Of a DNA stretch of 64,000 nucleotides, positions 53,985-64,000 are shown one piece after another. The stretch covers positions 2,758,001 to 2,822,000 of the forward strand of contig NZ_CP045423.1 of NCBI RefSeq assembly GCF_009363855.1. Reading direction: 5' to 3'. Each line of letters starts with the position of its first letter. Position 1 is the stretch's first letter. The position numbers and the translations under genes are program-made. Below the pieces are notes generated by a model, which was not told where the DNA came from, made no database searches, and was given only the letters and a program-made list of their open reading frames with translations. Source of the DNA: Microvirga thermotolerans. Its GTDB lineage: Bacteria > Pseudomonadota > Alphaproteobacteria > Rhizobiales > Beijerinckiaceae.

Positions 53985-54932
53985 TCAGTGGACGTCCGGG
54001 GCGAAGGCCGGAACGGCGATGCCGTTCCCGATCTCCGCATAGCCGGTCTCCCGGCGGGCGCCGCTGTCGACGATGGCGTAGTTGGAGCGGCTCGCGAACA
54101 GGGCCTCCAGCACGGAGAAGTTCAGCCGGTGGCCGCCGCAATAGGAGCGGTAGGTGCCGAGGAGCGGGAAGCCGGCCAGGGACAGGTCGCCCACCGCATC
54201 GAGGATCTTGTGGCGCACGAACTCGTCCGCATAGCGCAGGCCCTCGGGGTTCATCACCCCCTCGTCGCCGATGGCGACGGTGTTCTCGAGGGATGCGCCG
54301 AGGGCGAAGCCCGCGCTCCAGAGCTTCTCCACGTCGCGCATGAAGCCGAAGGTGCGAGCCCGGGAAATCTCCTTGCGGAAAACGGACGGCGACAGGTCGA
54401 CAGCCTTGCGCTGGCGCCCGATCACCGGCGTCGGAAAGTCGATCTCCACGTCGAGGCGGAAGGCGCGCTCGTTGGGCAGGAGCTCGGCGAAGGCCTTGCC
54501 CTGGGTGACGCGGACCGGCTTGAGAACCTTGAGATAGCGGCGGGACGCCGCCTGGGAGACGAGGCCCACCTGATCGATGGCCTCGATGAAGGGAGCGGAG
54601 CTGCCGTCGAGGATCGGAACCTCGGGGCCGTCGATCTCGACGAGCACGTTGTCCACCCCGAGGCCGGTGAGCGCGGCCATCAGGTGCTCGATGGTCGCCA
54701 CGGCGCCGCTCTCGCGGTCCCCGATCACGGTGCAGAGCTCGGTGGCGGTGACGGCGAGGTGCCGGGCGTCGATCAGGCGCTCGACGCCGCCGGGCAGGCC
54801 GGTGCGCAGGAAAGCGATGCCATGGTTCACCTCCGCCGGATGGAGGACGATCTTGACCTCGTCCCCCGAATGGACGCCCGCCCCGCTGAGGGAGACGGCT
54901 GCGCGAAGCGTGGTTTGCTGGCTCTGCTTCAT
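53985..54932 (-). CDS. lpxC: UDP-3-O-acyl-N-acetylglucosamine deacetylase LpxC
   Basis: A 315-aa zinc enzyme that commits the cell to lipid A synthesis. It has the N-terminal opening TLRAAVSLSGAGVHSGDEVK, His83 in TIEHLMAAL, and HKILDAVGDL in the second domain with zinc ligands His and Asp. Length is normal. It is the last gene of the minus-strand division and envelope cluster and is separated from ftsZ by the ftsZ terminator, so it has its own promoter in the 288-base gap at 54933-55220. Confidence 0.97.
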   Translation of the reverse strand: MKQSQQTTLRAAVSLSGAGVHSGDEVKIVLHPAEVNHGIAFLRTGLPGGVERLIDARHLAVTATELCTVIGDRESGAVATIEHLMAALTGLGVDNVLVEIDGPEVPILDGSSAPFIEAIDQVGLVSQAASRRYLKVLKPVRVTQGKAFAELLPNERAFRLDVEIDFPTPVIGRQRKAVDLSPSVFRKEISRARTFGFMRDVEKLWSAGFALGASLENTVAIGDEGVMNPEGLRYADEFVRHKILDAVGDLSLAGFPLLGTYRSYCGGHRLNFSVLEALFASRSNYAIVDSGARRETGYAEIGNGIAVPAFAPDVH

Positions 54933-55146
54933 CTTGACTCGACCTCGAACGCCCTGCTCCTGGCGGTCATCCCGCCCGGGCACCGAGCGCCCGCTGTTAC
55001 CGTTTGCGACCCGCGGAATTCCGACGAATCCCGCCTTCAAGCTGAGGCAAGATAGGACTCGCGTCGGGCCAGGCCAAATCACGCTTTCTTACCGTGTGTT
55101 ACAACCTCGACAATTCGCAAACCATTGAAAAGTAAACGAATTATTA

Positions 55147-55178
55147 AAAAGACCCCCGGCCGGGCGGCGGCCGGGGGC
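55147..55178 (-). terminator. Intrinsic terminator of ftsZ
   Basis: On the minus strand a perfect 9-bp stem (CCCCCGGCC / GGCCGGGGG, 7-base loop) is followed by TCTTTTT. It lies 42 bases after the ftsZ stop and ends the cluster's transcript before lpxC. Confidence 0.93.
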
Positions 55179-55220
55179 TTCTTCTGCAACAGGTCCGTGA
55201 GGGCGCTTTCGCGCAGCCGG

Positions 55221-56948
55221 TCAGTTCGCCTGGCGGCGGAGGAAGGCCGGAATCTCCAGCTGGTCGTCCTCCACCCCGCGCTGGGCCGCCGGGGCCCGGG
55301 GCGCCGGCTCGGGATGCCCCTGGGCCGGGCGGTAGCCCTGCGGAGCGGCGGGCCGCTTGGCGTATTCCGCGTGGACCGGAGACATCTGCTGGCGCGGCGC
55401 CTCGGGGGCCTGACGCTGCGGAGCGGGCTCCGGCTGGGCGTGGTGGTCGTCCCGGCGGCCGAAGCCCACCGTGGCGAGGCGCTGAAGCAGGGACATGCGC
55501 TTCGTGTCGTGCGGCGGCTCCTCGCCGCGGCTGGCGCGGATCTGGTTCTGCGCGGGCATCGGCAGCTCGTCGATCCGCGGCATCCGGGCCGGGCGCATGG
55601 CGCGCTCGGGCTGCGGCGGGATGAAGGCTCCCTGGGGAGCGACCGGCTCCTCATAGGCCCGCTCGGCAACGACCGGAGCCTCGTAGGCCATGGCCTGCTT
55701 CGGCTGGGTCGGCGTGAGGACGACGTCGTCCCGCACCACCGGCTGCGGCGCCGGCTCGGCGGCCGGAGTCGCAAGGGAGGCATAGGCGGGGGCGGACGGA
55801 GCCGGAGCGGGAGCCGTTTCGACCGGGGCGGGAGCCGCCTTCACCGTTTCGGCTGGGGCGGCGGCGCGAAAGGTGGGGACGGCCTGGGCCTGGGCGGCCC
55901 GGGCGCGGGCCTCGGCCCGCAGGCGCTCGGCCACCTCCGAGATCCGCTGCTCGGTGGAGGACAGGTCGGCCGCTTCGCCCGCCGCCTGGTCGATGCCCGT
56001 GGCCACCACCGACACCCGGATGATGCCCTCGAGGCTCTCGTCGAAGGTGGCGCCCAGGATGATGTTGGCGTCCTGGTCGACCTCCTCGCGGATGCGGGTC
56101 GCCGCCTCGTCGAGCTCGTAGAGGGTGAGGTCATTGCCGCCGGTGATCGAGATCAGCAGGCCGCGCGCGCCCTTCATCGACACGTCGTCGAGGAGCGGGT
56201 TGGCGATGGCCGCCTCGGCGGCGCGGATGGCGCGCTTCTCGCCGGAGGACTCGCCGGTGCCCATCATCGCCTTGCCCATGCCGCGCATGACCGAGCGCAC
56301 GTCGGCGAAGTCGAGGTTGATGAGGCCCTCCTTCACCATCAGGTCGGTAATGCAGGCGACGCCCGAGTAGAGCACCTGGTCGGCCATGGCGAAGGCGTCG
56401 GCGAAGGTCGTCTTCTCGGTCGCGACGCGGAACAGGTTCTGGTTGGGGATCACGATGAGCGTGTCGACCGACTGCTGCAGCTCGGTGATGCCGGCCTCGG
56501 CGAGGCGCATGCGGCGCACGCCCTCGAACTGGAACGGCTTCGTGACGACGCCGACCGTGAGGATGCCCAGCTCGCGGGCGGCTCTCGCCACGACCGGCGC
56601 CGCGCCGGTGCCGGTGCCGCCGCCCATGCCGGCGGTGATGAACACCATGTGCGAGCCGGAGAGCTGGTCGCGGATCTCGTCGATCACCTCCTCGGCGGCG
56701 GCGCGGCCGACCTCCGGCTGCGATCCGGCGCCGAGGCCCTCGGTCACCTGGATGCCCATCTGCACGATGCGGTCCGCCTTGGAGGAGGCCAGGGCCTGCG
56801 CGTCGGTGTTCGCGACCACGAATTCCACGCCCTGGAGCCCGGACTCGATCATGTTGTTCACGGCGTTTCCGCCGGCGCCGCCGACGCCGAAAACCGTGAT
56901 GTGCGGCTTGAGTTCCCGGATATCCGGAGCTTTCAGATTGATAGCCAT
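55221..56948 (-). CDS. ftsZ: Cell division GTPase FtsZ
   Basis: A 575-aa tubulin-like GTPase. It has the GTP-binding signature [10 protein letters not shown] (residues 109-118) and the N-terminal [13 protein letters not shown]. The globular part ends near residue 320; a long proline- and alanine-rich linker follows, and the C-terminal peptide is [12 protein letters not shown], the alpha-proteobacterial FtsA/membrane-anchor binding end. It builds the division ring. The extra length is normal in this class. Confidence 0.98.
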   Translation of the reverse strand: MAINLKAPDIRELKPHITVFGVGGAGGNAVNNMIESGLQGVEFVVANTDAQALASSKADRIVQMGIQVTEGLGAGSQPEVGRAAAEEVIDEIRDQLSGSHMVFITAGMGGGTGTGAAPVVARAARELGILTVGVVTKPFQFEGVRRMRLAEAGITELQQSVDTLIVIPNQNLFRVATEKTTFADAFAMADQVLYSGVACITDLMVKEGLINLDFADVRSVMRGMGKAMMGTGESSGEKRAIRAAEAAIANPLLDDVSMKGARGLLISITGGNDLTLYELDEAATRIREEVDQDANIILGATFDESLEGIIRVSVVATGIDQAAGEAADLSSTEQRISEVAERLRAEARARAAQAQAVPTFRAAAPAETVKAAPAPVETAPAPAPSAPAYASLATPAAEPAPQPVVRDDVVLTPTQPKQAMAYEAPVVAERAYEEPVAPQGAFIPPQPERAMRPARMPRIDELPMPAQNQIRASRGEEPPHDTKRMSLLQRLATVGFGRRDDHHAQPEPAPQRQAPEAPRQQMSPVHAEYAKRPAAPQGYRPAQGHPEPAPRAPAAQRGVEDDQLEIPAFLRRQAN

Positions 56949-57051
56949 GACCTGTTGCCTCTTTGGCCTTTATACCGACAGCGTTCGGCCGACGCCTGCC
57001 ATTGGTTGACTTGAACTCTGGACGGTGGCCGCCGCGCCACCGCCTTACGCG

Positions 57052-58374
57052 TTAAAAACTCTCGCGAATCCAGCGGCCCACCCGGGAGATGTAGCCGTCG
57101 GTTCCCGTACCCTGAAACAAGCCGCCGGAACGCGGCTCGAAATACTCGATATGCGCCACCTGCGGATAAACCAGCAGGCCGACCACCGCCGAGAAGGCGG
57201 GGCCCTTGGCGGCTTCGGGCAGGCCCTTGATGCCGAGCGGACGCCCGACGCGGACCTGGCCCTGAAGGATGCGCCGCGCCGTTTCCGGCAGGCCGACGAG
57301 CTGGCTCGCGCCGCCCGTCAGCACGACGCGCCGACCGGCCTGCGCGGCGAAGCCCGCCGATTTCAGCCGGTCGCGGACGAGTTCGAGAATCTCCTCGACC
57401 CGCGGCTTGATGATCCTGACCAGATGCGACTTCGGCAGGTGGTTGGGAACATCGCGTTCGTCCTCGTCGACCTGCGGCACCGCGATCATGTCGCGGTCGT
57501 CCGCGCTCGACGCGATGGCCGAGCCGTAGAGCGTCTTCAGGCGCTCAGCGGCGGACACGCGCGTCGTCAGGCCGCGGGCGATATCCATGGTCACGTGGTG
57601 GCCGCCGACGGCGATCGCGTCGGTGTGCACCAGGTGCCCGTTCATGAAGATCCCCACGCTCGTGGTGCCGCCGCCGAGATCGACCACTGCGCAGCCCATG
57701 TCCGCCTCGTCGTCCACGAGGGCGGAGAGGCCCGCCGCGTAGGGTGTGGCGATCACCGCCTCGACTCCGAGGTGGCAGCGCTCGACCGCCAGCATCAGGT
57801 TGCGCGCGGCCGCGGCCTCGGAGGAGACCACGTGCAGGTCCACGCCCAGGCGCTCGCCGATCATGCCCGCAGGGTCGACGATATGGTGCTGCGCATCGAG
57901 CGAGAAGCCCGTCGGCAGCGCGTGGAGAACCGCCCTGCCCCGCCGGGGATCGTAGCTGCTCGCGATGTCGAGCACCCGGTGCACGTCGCCCGGGCCGACC
58001 GCGCCGCGCACGGGGACGTGCGCCTCGAAATGCTCCGAGCCGAGCCGGCCGCCCGTCAGGTTGACGATCACGGACTGGATCTCGACCTTCGCCATCCGCT
58101 CGGCCGCGTGCACCGCCTGCCGGATCGACGTCTCCGCCGCCTCCAGGTCGACGACGACGCCGCCCTTGAGGCCCATGGAGCGCTGGTGGCCGATGCCGAG
58201 GATGCGCGCCACGTGGGTGCGGCTGCGCAGCGACTCGATCTCCTCGGCGGGCTTCAGCTCCGCGACGATGCAGACCACCTTGCTGGTGCCGACGTCGAGG
58301 ACCGAGAGAATGGCGCTCTTGCGCGAGGACAACGGCTTCAGGCGCGGTGTCAGGCCATGACCCGGGCGACTCAT
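57052..58374 (-). CDS. ftsA: Cell division protein FtsA
   Basis: A 440-aa actin-fold ATPase that tethers FtsZ to the membrane. Its motifs are SVLDVGTSKVVCIVAEL, GCAVVDLGGGTTSVGIFMNG and VVLTGGASQLVGLPETARRI, and it ends in the amphipathic helix YISRVGRWIRESF. The start at 58374 overlaps the ftsQ stop by four bases. A gap of 103 bases separates it from ftsZ. Confidence 0.97.
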   Translation of the reverse strand: MSRPGHGLTPRLKPLSSRKSAILSVLDVGTSKVVCIVAELKPAEEIESLRSRTHVARILGIGHQRSMGLKGGVVVDLEAAETSIRQAVHAAERMAKVEIQSVIVNLTGGRLGSEHFEAHVPVRGAVGPGDVHRVLDIASSYDPRRGRAVLHALPTGFSLDAQHHIVDPAGMIGERLGVDLHVVSSEAAAARNLMLAVERCHLGVEAVIATPYAAGLSALVDDEADMGCAVVDLGGGTTSVGIFMNGHLVHTDAIAVGGHHVTMDIARGLTTRVSAAERLKTLYGSAIASSADDRDMIAVPQVDEDERDVPNHLPKSHLVRIIKPRVEEILELVRDRLKSAGFAAQAGRRVVLTGGASQLVGLPETARRILQGQVRVGRPLGIKGLPEAAKGPAFSAVVGLLVYPQVAHIEYFEPRSGGLFQGTGTDGYISRVGRWIRESF

Positions 58375-59321
58375 GTTTCCACTCCCTTGCCGCGCACCGG
58401 CTTCTTCTTCAGGGCCTCGGCGCGGGCCGAGGCCGCTTCCTCGGTGAGGCGGACGACGACGCGATCGGCCATGCGCAGATCGATCGCCAGAACGTCCTTC
58501 TCCAGAATCTTCTGCTCGCGTTCGAGCTTCGCGAGCCGCGCCAGCGCGTCGGCGGCCCCGAGCTCGGGCAGGCTCACGTCCATGCCGTTGTCCATCTTCA
58601 GCGTCCAGCGGCGGCCGGCGACGAGGGTGCCGGCGCGGATGCGCTCCTTGAGCGGTCCCGCCGCCTCGAGCAGGGCGATGTAGTCCTTGCTGCGCCTGTT
58701 GGCTTCCTCGCCGACGACGAAGGGGAGGTTCGCGTAGCGGGCGTCCTGCATCAGGTCGATCACCGTGCCGTCCTCGGCGATGACGAAGAGCTCGCCCTTC
58801 AGCTGCCAGATCGCGGCGGGCTCGCGCTCGGAGAGGCCGATGACCAGCTCGTTCGGATAGAGCTTGCGCACGGTCGCGCTCTTGATCATCGGCACGTGCT
58901 CGAGCCGCTCGCGCACGGTGTTCACGTCGAGGAACGGCAGGGAGAGCTTCGCGTCGAGCCCGGCGGCGGCGAGCACCTCCGACTCGCGCATCTGCGAGAT
59001 GCCCGAGATCGTGATCTGCTCGAGGCCGAGCCCCAGCATGCGGGCGAGCGCGTGGTGGGGCTCGCCGTTCTTGCGGATGAAATCGTTGAGATGGCCGCCC
59101 TGCCAAAGGCCGGTGACGGCGACCGTGCCGAAGAAGCACAGGGTCAGGACCGTGCCGAGATGGCGCGGAACGCGCTTCTCGATCGGCAGCCCGGAACCGC
59201 GGCGACGAACGCTCCGCACCGGGCGGAAGCGTTCGAGGAACCCGATTCGCGGAGCGCCCGGCCTGCGCGGCTCGGCGAGGGCGGCGCGCGCAACCGTGGC
59301 GCCGGCCCTGTGGGCCGTCAT
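58371..59321 (-). CDS. ftsQ: Cell division protein FtsQ
   Basis: A 316-aa bitopic protein: a basic cytoplasmic start, one membrane segment (VLTLCFFGTVAVTGLWQ), a POTRA domain (ITISGISQMRESEVLAAAGL, VNTVRERLEHVPMIKSATVR) and the beta domain. It organises the divisome through FtsB and FtsL. I used the ATG at 59321, which overlaps the ddl stop by four bases; an ATG at 59351 is in frame. Confidence 0.95.
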   Translation of the reverse strand: MTAHRAGATVARAALAEPRRPGAPRIGFLERFRPVRSVRRRGSGLPIEKRVPRHLGTVLTLCFFGTVAVTGLWQGGHLNDFIRKNGEPHHALARMLGLGLEQITISGISQMRESEVLAAAGLDAKLSLPFLDVNTVRERLEHVPMIKSATVRKLYPNELVIGLSEREPAAIWQLKGELFVIAEDGTVIDLMQDARYANLPFVVGEEANRRSKDYIALLEAAGPLKERIRAGTLVAGRRWTLKMDNGMDVSLPELGAADALARLAKLEREQKILEKDVLAIDLRMADRVVVRLTEEAASARAEALKKKPVRGKGVET

Positions 59322-60241
59322 CGGTTGCAGGTAGCGTCCTCCACCATCCATTGCACAAGCTCGCCAAACGAATAGCCCGCGTGGGCTGCCAGTTCTGGCA
59401 CCAAGCTTGTCTCGGTCATGCCGGGTTGCGTGTTGACCTCCAGAACGACGAGTTCCCCGGTTCCCCCGGGCGTATCGTCGTACCTCAAGTCGGCGCGGCT
59501 GATTCCCCGACAGCCGAGCGCTTGATGCGCCGTTAACGCCAACTCTTGGACCTTTTGGTAAATATTCGGTTTAATTTCTGCCGGGAGGACGTGAATGGAG
59601 CCCCCCTTCGCATACTTTGCGTCGTAGTCGTAGAACACCCCCGTGGCGGGCTTGATCTCGATCACGCCGAGGGGCCTGTCGCCCATGACCGCGCAGGTCA
59701 GCTCCCGGCCCGCAACATAAGATTCCACAAGCACTTGCTCACCGAAGGCCCAGTCCTCGCGCAGGAGTTCCTGGGGCGGGTGGGTGCGATCCTCGCGCAC
59801 GATGATGACCCCCACCGACGAGCCCTCGCTCACCGGCTTGACCACGTAGGGCGCGGGCATGACGTGGGTCCGGGCGGCCTCCGAACGGTTAACGACCACG
59901 CCCCGCGGAACCGGGACGCCGGCGGCCTGCATCACCACCTTGGCGCGGTCCTTCTGCATGGCGAGCGCCGAGGCGAGGACGCCGGAATGGGTGTAGGGGA
60001 TGCGCAGGATCTCGAGCAGGCCCTGGATGGTGCCGTCCTCTCCCACGCGCCCGTGCAGGGCATTGAAGACCACGTCCGGCGCCGTCGCCTGGAGGACGGT
60101 GGCGATGTCGGGCTGCACGTCGATGGGCGTGACCTTGTACCCGCGCTCCTCGAGCGCCCTGGCGCAGGCGCGGCCCGAGGCCAGGCTGACCTCCCGCTCC
60201 GCGGACCAGCCGCCATGAAGGACGGCAACGTGCTTGGCCAT
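59318..60241 (-). CDS. ddl: D-alanine-D-alanine ligase
   Basis: A 307-aa ATP-grasp enzyme that makes D-Ala-D-Ala for peptidoglycan. HGGWSAEREVSLASGRACAR opens it; VVKPVSEGSSVGVIIV binds ATP; ELVVLEVNTQPGMTETSLVP carries the metal-binding Asn and Glu. The start at 60241 is normal. It lies 60 bases downstream of murB and overlaps ftsQ. Confidence 0.97.
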   Translation of the reverse strand: MAKHVAVLHGGWSAEREVSLASGRACARALEERGYKVTPIDVQPDIATVLQATAPDVVFNALHGRVGEDGTIQGLLEILRIPYTHSGVLASALAMQKDRAKVVMQAAGVPVPRGVVVNRSEAARTHVMPAPYVVKPVSEGSSVGVIIVREDRTHPPQELLREDWAFGEQVLVESYVAGRELTCAVMGDRPLGVIEIKPATGVFYDYDAKYAKGGSIHVLPAEIKPNIYQKVQELALTAHQALGCRGISRADLRYDDTPGGTGELVVLEVNTQPGMTETSLVPELAAHAGYSFGELVQWMVEDATCNR

Positions 60242-60301
60242 GATGTGCTCCCCTCGCGCCCGCCAGTCCCCGGCGGGGCCTCGCAGTGATTCGGCCGGGC
60301 C

Positions 60302-61216
60302 TCAGGGACGCCCGACGCGCTTGATTTCCCACTCCAGCACGATGCCGGAAGCCTCGCGCACCCGGCGGCGGACCTCCTCGCCGAGCGCCTCGATGTCGGC
60401 CGCCGTGGCCGCCCCGTGGTTGACCAGGAAGTTGCAGTGCATCTCGGAGACCTGGGCGTCGCCCCTGCGAAGCCCGCGGCAGCCCGCGGCGTCGATCAGC
60501 TCCCAGGCCTTGCGCCCGTCGGGGTTCTTGAACGTCGAGCCGCCCGTGCGGGTGTTGACGGGCTGGCTGGACGAGCGCGCCTCGGTGATCGTGTTCATCT
60601 CGGCCAGGATGGCCTCGGGATCGCCGGGGCGTCCCTCGAAGAGCGCTTCGGTGAAGATCACGTCGTCGGGCACGGCGGAATGGCGGTAGGTGAAGCCCAT
60701 TTCCGCATTGGTGTAGGTCACGCGCGCGCCGGAGCGGGTGAGCCCCCTCGCCTCGACGAGGACGTCCTTCGTTTCGCCGCCATAGGCGCCGCCGTTCATG
60801 CGCAGCGCGCCGCCGACGGTGCCGGGAATGCCGCGCAGGAAGGAGAGGCCCGCGATGCCGGCCTCCGCCGCCGCCCGCGCCACCTTCACGTCCGGCGCCG
60901 CCGCGCCGGCGCGGATGCGGTGGTTCTCCTCCACCGAAATGTCGGCGAAGCCCTTGCCGAGGCGGATCACCACGCCCTCCCACCCGCCGTCGCGGATGAG
61001 CAGGTTCGAGCCGAGGCCGACCACGAGGACCGGCACCTGCCCGTCGAGGCGGGACAGGAAATAGGCGAGATCGTCCTCGTCCGCGGGCGTGAACAGGACC
61101 TGGGCGGGCCCGCCCGTGCGGAACCAGGACAGGGGCGCCGTCGGCGCGTTCGCCTCGAGCCTTCCCCGCAGGTCCGGCATGGCGGATTTCAGCTGGGGCA
61201 CGATGTCCGGGAACAT
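60302..61216 (-). CDS. murB: UDP-N-acetylenolpyruvoylglucosamine reductase MurB
   Basis: A 304-aa FAD enzyme that reduces enolpyruvate on UDP-GlcNAc. It has the FAD-binding stretches [20 protein letters not shown] and [20 protein letters not shown], and the C-terminal [20 protein letters not shown]. Its ATG overlaps the murC stop by one base (TGATG). Confidence 0.97.
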   Translation of the reverse strand: MFPDIVPQLKSAMPDLRGRLEANAPTAPLSWFRTGGPAQVLFTPADEDDLAYFLSRLDGQVPVLVVGLGSNLLIRDGGWEGVVIRLGKGFADISVEENHRIRAGAAAPDVKVARAAAEAGIAGLSFLRGIPGTVGGALRMNGGAYGGETKDVLVEARGLTRSGARVTYTNAEMGFTYRHSAVPDDVIFTEALFEGRPGDPEAILAEMNTITEARSSSQPVNTRTGGSTFKNPDGRKAWELIDAAGCRGLRRGDAQVSEMHCNFLVNHGAATAADIEALGEEVRRRVREASGIVLEWEIKRVGRP

Positions 61217-62631
61217 CAGGCCGCCTTCTCGCCCAGCGCCTCGAGCTCGCCCGGCAGGGCATAGGCCCATTGGGTGATGTTGCCGGCCCCGAGGCAGAGC
61301 ACATAGTCGCCCGGCTTCGCGATGCCCTTGATGAGGCCCGCGAGGTCCTCCGACCTGTCGAGCGCCATCACGTTGCGGTGGCCGCGCGCCTTGAGGCCGG
61401 ACACGAGGCTGTCCCGGTCGGCGCCGGGGATCGGCTGCTCGCCCGCCGCATAAACCGGGGCGACGATCACGGAGTCCGCGTCGTTGAAGCAGGTGCAGAA
61501 CTGGTCGAACAGGGAGGACAGGCGCGTGTAGCGGTGCGGCTGCACCACCGCGATCACCCTCCCCTCCGTGGAGGCGCGGGCGGCCTTCAGCACCGCCGCG
61601 ATCTCGGTGGGATGGTGGCCGTAATCGTCGAACACGGTCACGCCGTTCCACTCGCCCGTGCGGGTGAAGCGCCGCTTCACGCCGCTGAACGAGGCGAGCG
61701 CCTTGCGGATCGCATCCGGCGAGACGCCGAGCTCGTGCGCGACGGCGATGGCGGCGGTCGCGTTCAGCGCATTGTGCGCGCCGGGCATGGGGAGGACGAG
61801 ATCCTCCAGCTCCTGGCGGAAGCCGGGGCGGCGGTCGCGGATCATGACGCGGAAGCGGTTCTGCCCGCCGCGCGAATCCACGTCCATCAGCCGCACGTCG
61901 GCCTGCGGATTCTCGCCGTAGGTGATGATGCGCCGGTCCTCGATGCGGCCGACGAGGTCCTGGACGACGGGATGGTCGATGCACATCACCGCGAAACCGT
62001 AGAACGGGATCGAGTCGATGAAGGAGCGGAACGCGTCCTTGATCGCGTCGAAGGTGCCGAAGTGATCGAGGTGCTCGGGGTCGATGTTGGTGACGACGGC
62101 CACATCGGCGGGAAGCTTCAGGAAGGTGCCGTCGGACTCGTCCGCCTCCACCACCATCCACTGGCCCTCGCCCATGCGGGCGTTGGTGCCGTAGGCGTTG
62201 ATGATGCCGCCGTTGATGACCGTCGGGTCGAGCCCGCCCGCGTCGAGCAGGGTCGCGACGAGGGAGGTGGTGGTGGTCTTGCCGTGGGTGCCGGCGACGG
62301 CGACGCAGGACTTGAAGCGCATGAGCTCGGCCAGCATCTCCGCGCGGCGCACCACGGGCAGGCGCCTCTCGCGGGCGACGACGAGCTCGGGGTTGTCGCG
62401 CTTGATCGCCGTCGACACCACCACGATCTCCGCCCCGTCCACGTTCTCGGCCCTGTGACCGACGAAGGTCTTGATGCCCTTCTCCGCGAGACGCTTGACG
62501 TTGTAGTTGTCGGCGGCGTCGGAGCCCTGCACCGTATAGCCGAGATTGTGCATCACCTCGGCGATGCCCGACATGCCGATGCCGCCGATGCCGATGAAGT
62601 GAATGGGTCCGAGTTTCGGCGGCAGCTTCAT
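61216..62631 (-). CDS. murC: UDP-N-acetylmuramate-L-alanine ligase MurC
   Basis: A 471-aa Mur ligase. [20 protein letters not shown] is the UDP-substrate fold, [20 protein letters not shown] the ATP-binding loop, and [14 protein letters not shown] the catalytic acidic site. It adds L-alanine to UDP-MurNAc. The start is four bases inside the murG stop. Confidence 0.97.
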   Translation of the reverse strand: MKLPPKLGPIHFIGIGGIGMSGIAEVMHNLGYTVQGSDAADNYNVKRLAEKGIKTFVGHRAENVDGAEIVVVSTAIKRDNPELVVARERRLPVVRRAEMLAELMRFKSCVAVAGTHGKTTTTSLVATLLDAGGLDPTVINGGIINAYGTNARMGEGQWMVVEADESDGTFLKLPADVAVVTNIDPEHLDHFGTFDAIKDAFRSFIDSIPFYGFAVMCIDHPVVQDLVGRIEDRRIITYGENPQADVRLMDVDSRGGQNRFRVMIRDRRPGFRQELEDLVLPMPGAHNALNATAAIAVAHELGVSPDAIRKALASFSGVKRRFTRTGEWNGVTVFDDYGHHPTEIAAVLKAARASTEGRVIAVVQPHRYTRLSSLFDQFCTCFNDADSVIVAPVYAAGEQPIPGADRDSLVSGLKARGHRNVMALDRSEDLAGLIKGIAKPGDYVLCLGAGNITQWAYALPGELEALGEKAA

Positions 62632-63743
62632 GGTTTGTTGTCCTTCTTGTCAGAGGCGAGTTGGAGCACGGCCTGCGCGAGGCGCCCGGCGGCATCCGTG
62701 ATGCTGGCGCTATGTGCGGCAGCCGCGGCCCGCGTCAAGCGGTCCGGCTCCCGCAGGAAGGCGGAGATCTCCCGCGCCAGGCGCTCGGGAGTGAAGTCCG
62801 TCTGCGGCAGAACGATGGCGGCGCCCCGCTCGCCCAGGGTCCGGGCGTTGGCGGCCTGGTCCTGGTCGATGGCGCCCGGCAGCGGCACCAGGATCGAAGG
62901 CCGTCCGATGACCGCGAGCTCCGCCACCGTCGACGCTCCAGAGCGGGCGACGACCAGATGGGCGTCCGCCATGCGTCGCGGCAGATCCTTGAAGAAGGGC
63001 TCGGCCTCGAAGAGAATGCCGAGCCGGGCGTAGTGGGCCCGCACGCGCTCCAGGTCCTCTCCCCTCGCCTGCTGGCAGATCCCGATGCGCGCCCGCAGTT
63101 CCGGGGCAAGCGCCTCGATGGCGGGCGGAACCACGTCGCTCATCACCCGCGCGCCCTGGCTGCCGCCCACCACGAGGAGGCGCAGGGTCCCGTCCCCCGT
63201 CAGGGCGGGATAGGGCACGCGCGCGGCCTCGGTCACGGCGGGGCGCACGGGATTGCCCGTGTGGATCGTCCGGCCGGGCACGCCGTCCGGCACGCCCTTG
63301 ATGGAGGAGAAACCCGTCGCGATGACGGAGGCGCGGCGTGCGAGAAGCCTGTTGGCCCGCCCCATCACCGCATTCGCCTCGTGGATCACGGTGGGAACCT
63401 TCAGCAGGGACGCGGCCATGAGCGGGGGGACCGTCGGATAGCCGCCGAAGCCGACGGCGACCGTGGGCCTGAGGCGGCGGACGGCCTGCATCGCCTTGAA
63501 CGTGCCGCGGAGCAGCACGAGGGCGGCCTTCGCCATCTCCGGCGGCGAGCGCCTGGAGGGCGTCGCGGAGGGAATCTCCACGATCTCGTCGGCGGGAAAG
63601 GAGCCGGCATAGGCATTGGCGCGCCTGTCGGTCGCAAGGACGACGCGGGCGCCCGACGCCTTGAGCACATTGGCGAGGGCCTCGGCCGGGAAGAGATGGC
63701 CGCCGGTGCCGCCGGCGGCGAGGAGGATGAGGGGACCCGTCAT
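62628..63743 (-). CDS. murG: UDP-GlcNAc:lipid I GlcNAc transferase MurG
   Basis: A 371-aa glycosyltransferase that makes lipid II at the inner membrane face. Its motifs are [57 protein letters not shown] and [18 protein letters not shown]. It overlaps ftsW by four bases and murC by four bases. Confidence 0.97.
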   Translation of the reverse strand: MTGPLILLAAGGTGGHLFPAEALANVLKASGARVVLATDRRANAYAGSFPADEIVEIPSATPSRRSPPEMAKAALVLLRGTFKAMQAVRRLRPTVAVGFGGYPTVPPLMAASLLKVPTVIHEANAVMGRANRLLARRASVIATGFSSIKGVPDGVPGRTIHTGNPVRPAVTEAARVPYPALTGDGTLRLLVVGGSQGARVMSDVVPPAIEALAPELRARIGICQQARGEDLERVRAHYARLGILFEAEPFFKDLPRRMADAHLVVARSGASTVAELAVIGRPSILVPLPGAIDQDQAANARTLGERGAAIVLPQTDFTPERLAREISAFLREPDRLTRAAAAAHSASITDAAGRLAQAVLQLASDKKDNKP

Positions 63744-64000
63744 GGGCGCGCGGCGTCCTGAGCGAAGGAGTCCATCGTCTCGGCCCGCGGGCGGCGGCGC
63801 GTGAGGGCGATGAGGAACCCCATGCTGAGCGCCAGCGACAGCATGGACGAGCCGCCGTAGGAGATGAAGGGCAGCGTCATGCCCTTCGCGGGCATGAGGT
63901 GGACGTTCACCATCATGTTGATGGCGGCCTGGAGGCCGAACATCATGACGAGGCCCGTGGCCGCGAGGCGGCAGAAGGTGTCCTCGTTGCGGCGGGCGAG
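63740..64000 (-). CDS. ftsW: Lipid II polymerase FtsW (N-terminus beyond the right edge)
   Basis: Only the last 86 residues lie in the window: INMMVNVHLMPAKGMTLPFI, SYGGSSMLSLALSMGFLIAL and a basic tail. These are the conserved last helices of the SEDS family glycosyltransferase FtsW. The position before murG is the usual one. The frame is open to the edge of the window. Confidence 0.95.
   Translation of the reverse strand, partial: LARRNEDTFCRLAATGLVMMFGLQAAINMMVNVHLMPAKGMTLPFISYGGSSMLSLALSMGFLIALTRRRPRAETMDSFAQDAARP

Overview
The window looks like a high-GC alphaproteobacterial chromosome, most likely of the order Hyphomicrobiales (Rhizobiales). The evidence is a MucR regulator, an alpha-type division and cell-wall cluster, small conserved families typical of the order (DUF1491, DUF5330, DUF1214/DUF1254, DUF6456, HWE-type histidine kinases) and a gene transfer agent (GTA) structural cluster. 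I cannot name the genus from sequence alone. I saw no tRNA, rRNA, CRISPR array, IS element or integrase.

Region 1 (1-21492, mostly minus strand) is a GTA head-tail cluster in the order of the Rhodobacter capsulatus RcGTA. Reading from right to left: promoter and leader, small terminase (gp1), large terminase (gp2), portal (gp3), small membrane protein, 50-aa protein, prohead protease (gp4), major capsid (gp5), connectors gp6 and gp7, DUF3168 (gp8), major tail protein (gp9), gp10, tail assembly chaperone, a short tape-measure-like protein (gp11), gp12, gp13, NlpC/P60 peptidase (gp14), the 1289-aa TIM-barrel megatron (gp15) and a DUF2793 fibre-like protein that runs off the left edge. No integrase, replication, lysis or immunity gene is present, and gp11 is short, so a GTA fits better than a prophage. 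Non-phage genes sit at many of the module junctions: DoxX, VOC and cupin proteins, two small lipoproteins, a tandem pair of trypsin-like proteases, YdcH and a GGDEF enzyme. Several of them face the other way. Two intrinsic terminators lie inside the transcription unit, one directly before gp1 and one directly before gp5. This suggests that full expression needs antitermination, as reported for GafZ of Caulobacter. A DUF6456 gene at 37.2-38.2 kb is a candidate, unproven, for such a factor.

Region 2 (21.5-45.7 kb) holds housekeeping and signalling genes: an endonuclease/exonuclease/phosphatase-family protein, two HWE histidine kinases (the second frameshifted near 43697), an orphan TRAP solute-binding protein, an AI-2E family permease, a class A penicillin-binding protein, DUF1214/DUF1254/GNAT, DUF1491, a peptidoglycan-binding protein, SufE, DUF6456, MucR, oligopeptidase B and an isochorismatase-like hydrolase.

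Region 3 (45.7-64 kb) holds sodB, azlCD with an AraC regulator, ligA, recN and bamD, then the minus-strand division and cell-wall cluster ftsW-murG-murC-murB-ddl-ftsQ-ftsA-ftsZ-lpxC. The genes from ftsW to murB, and ddl to ftsA, overlap by 1 to 4 bases; ftsZ ends in a strong terminator. A repeat-rich gap with palindromic elements of the dispersed Hyphomicrobiales type separates ligA and recN.
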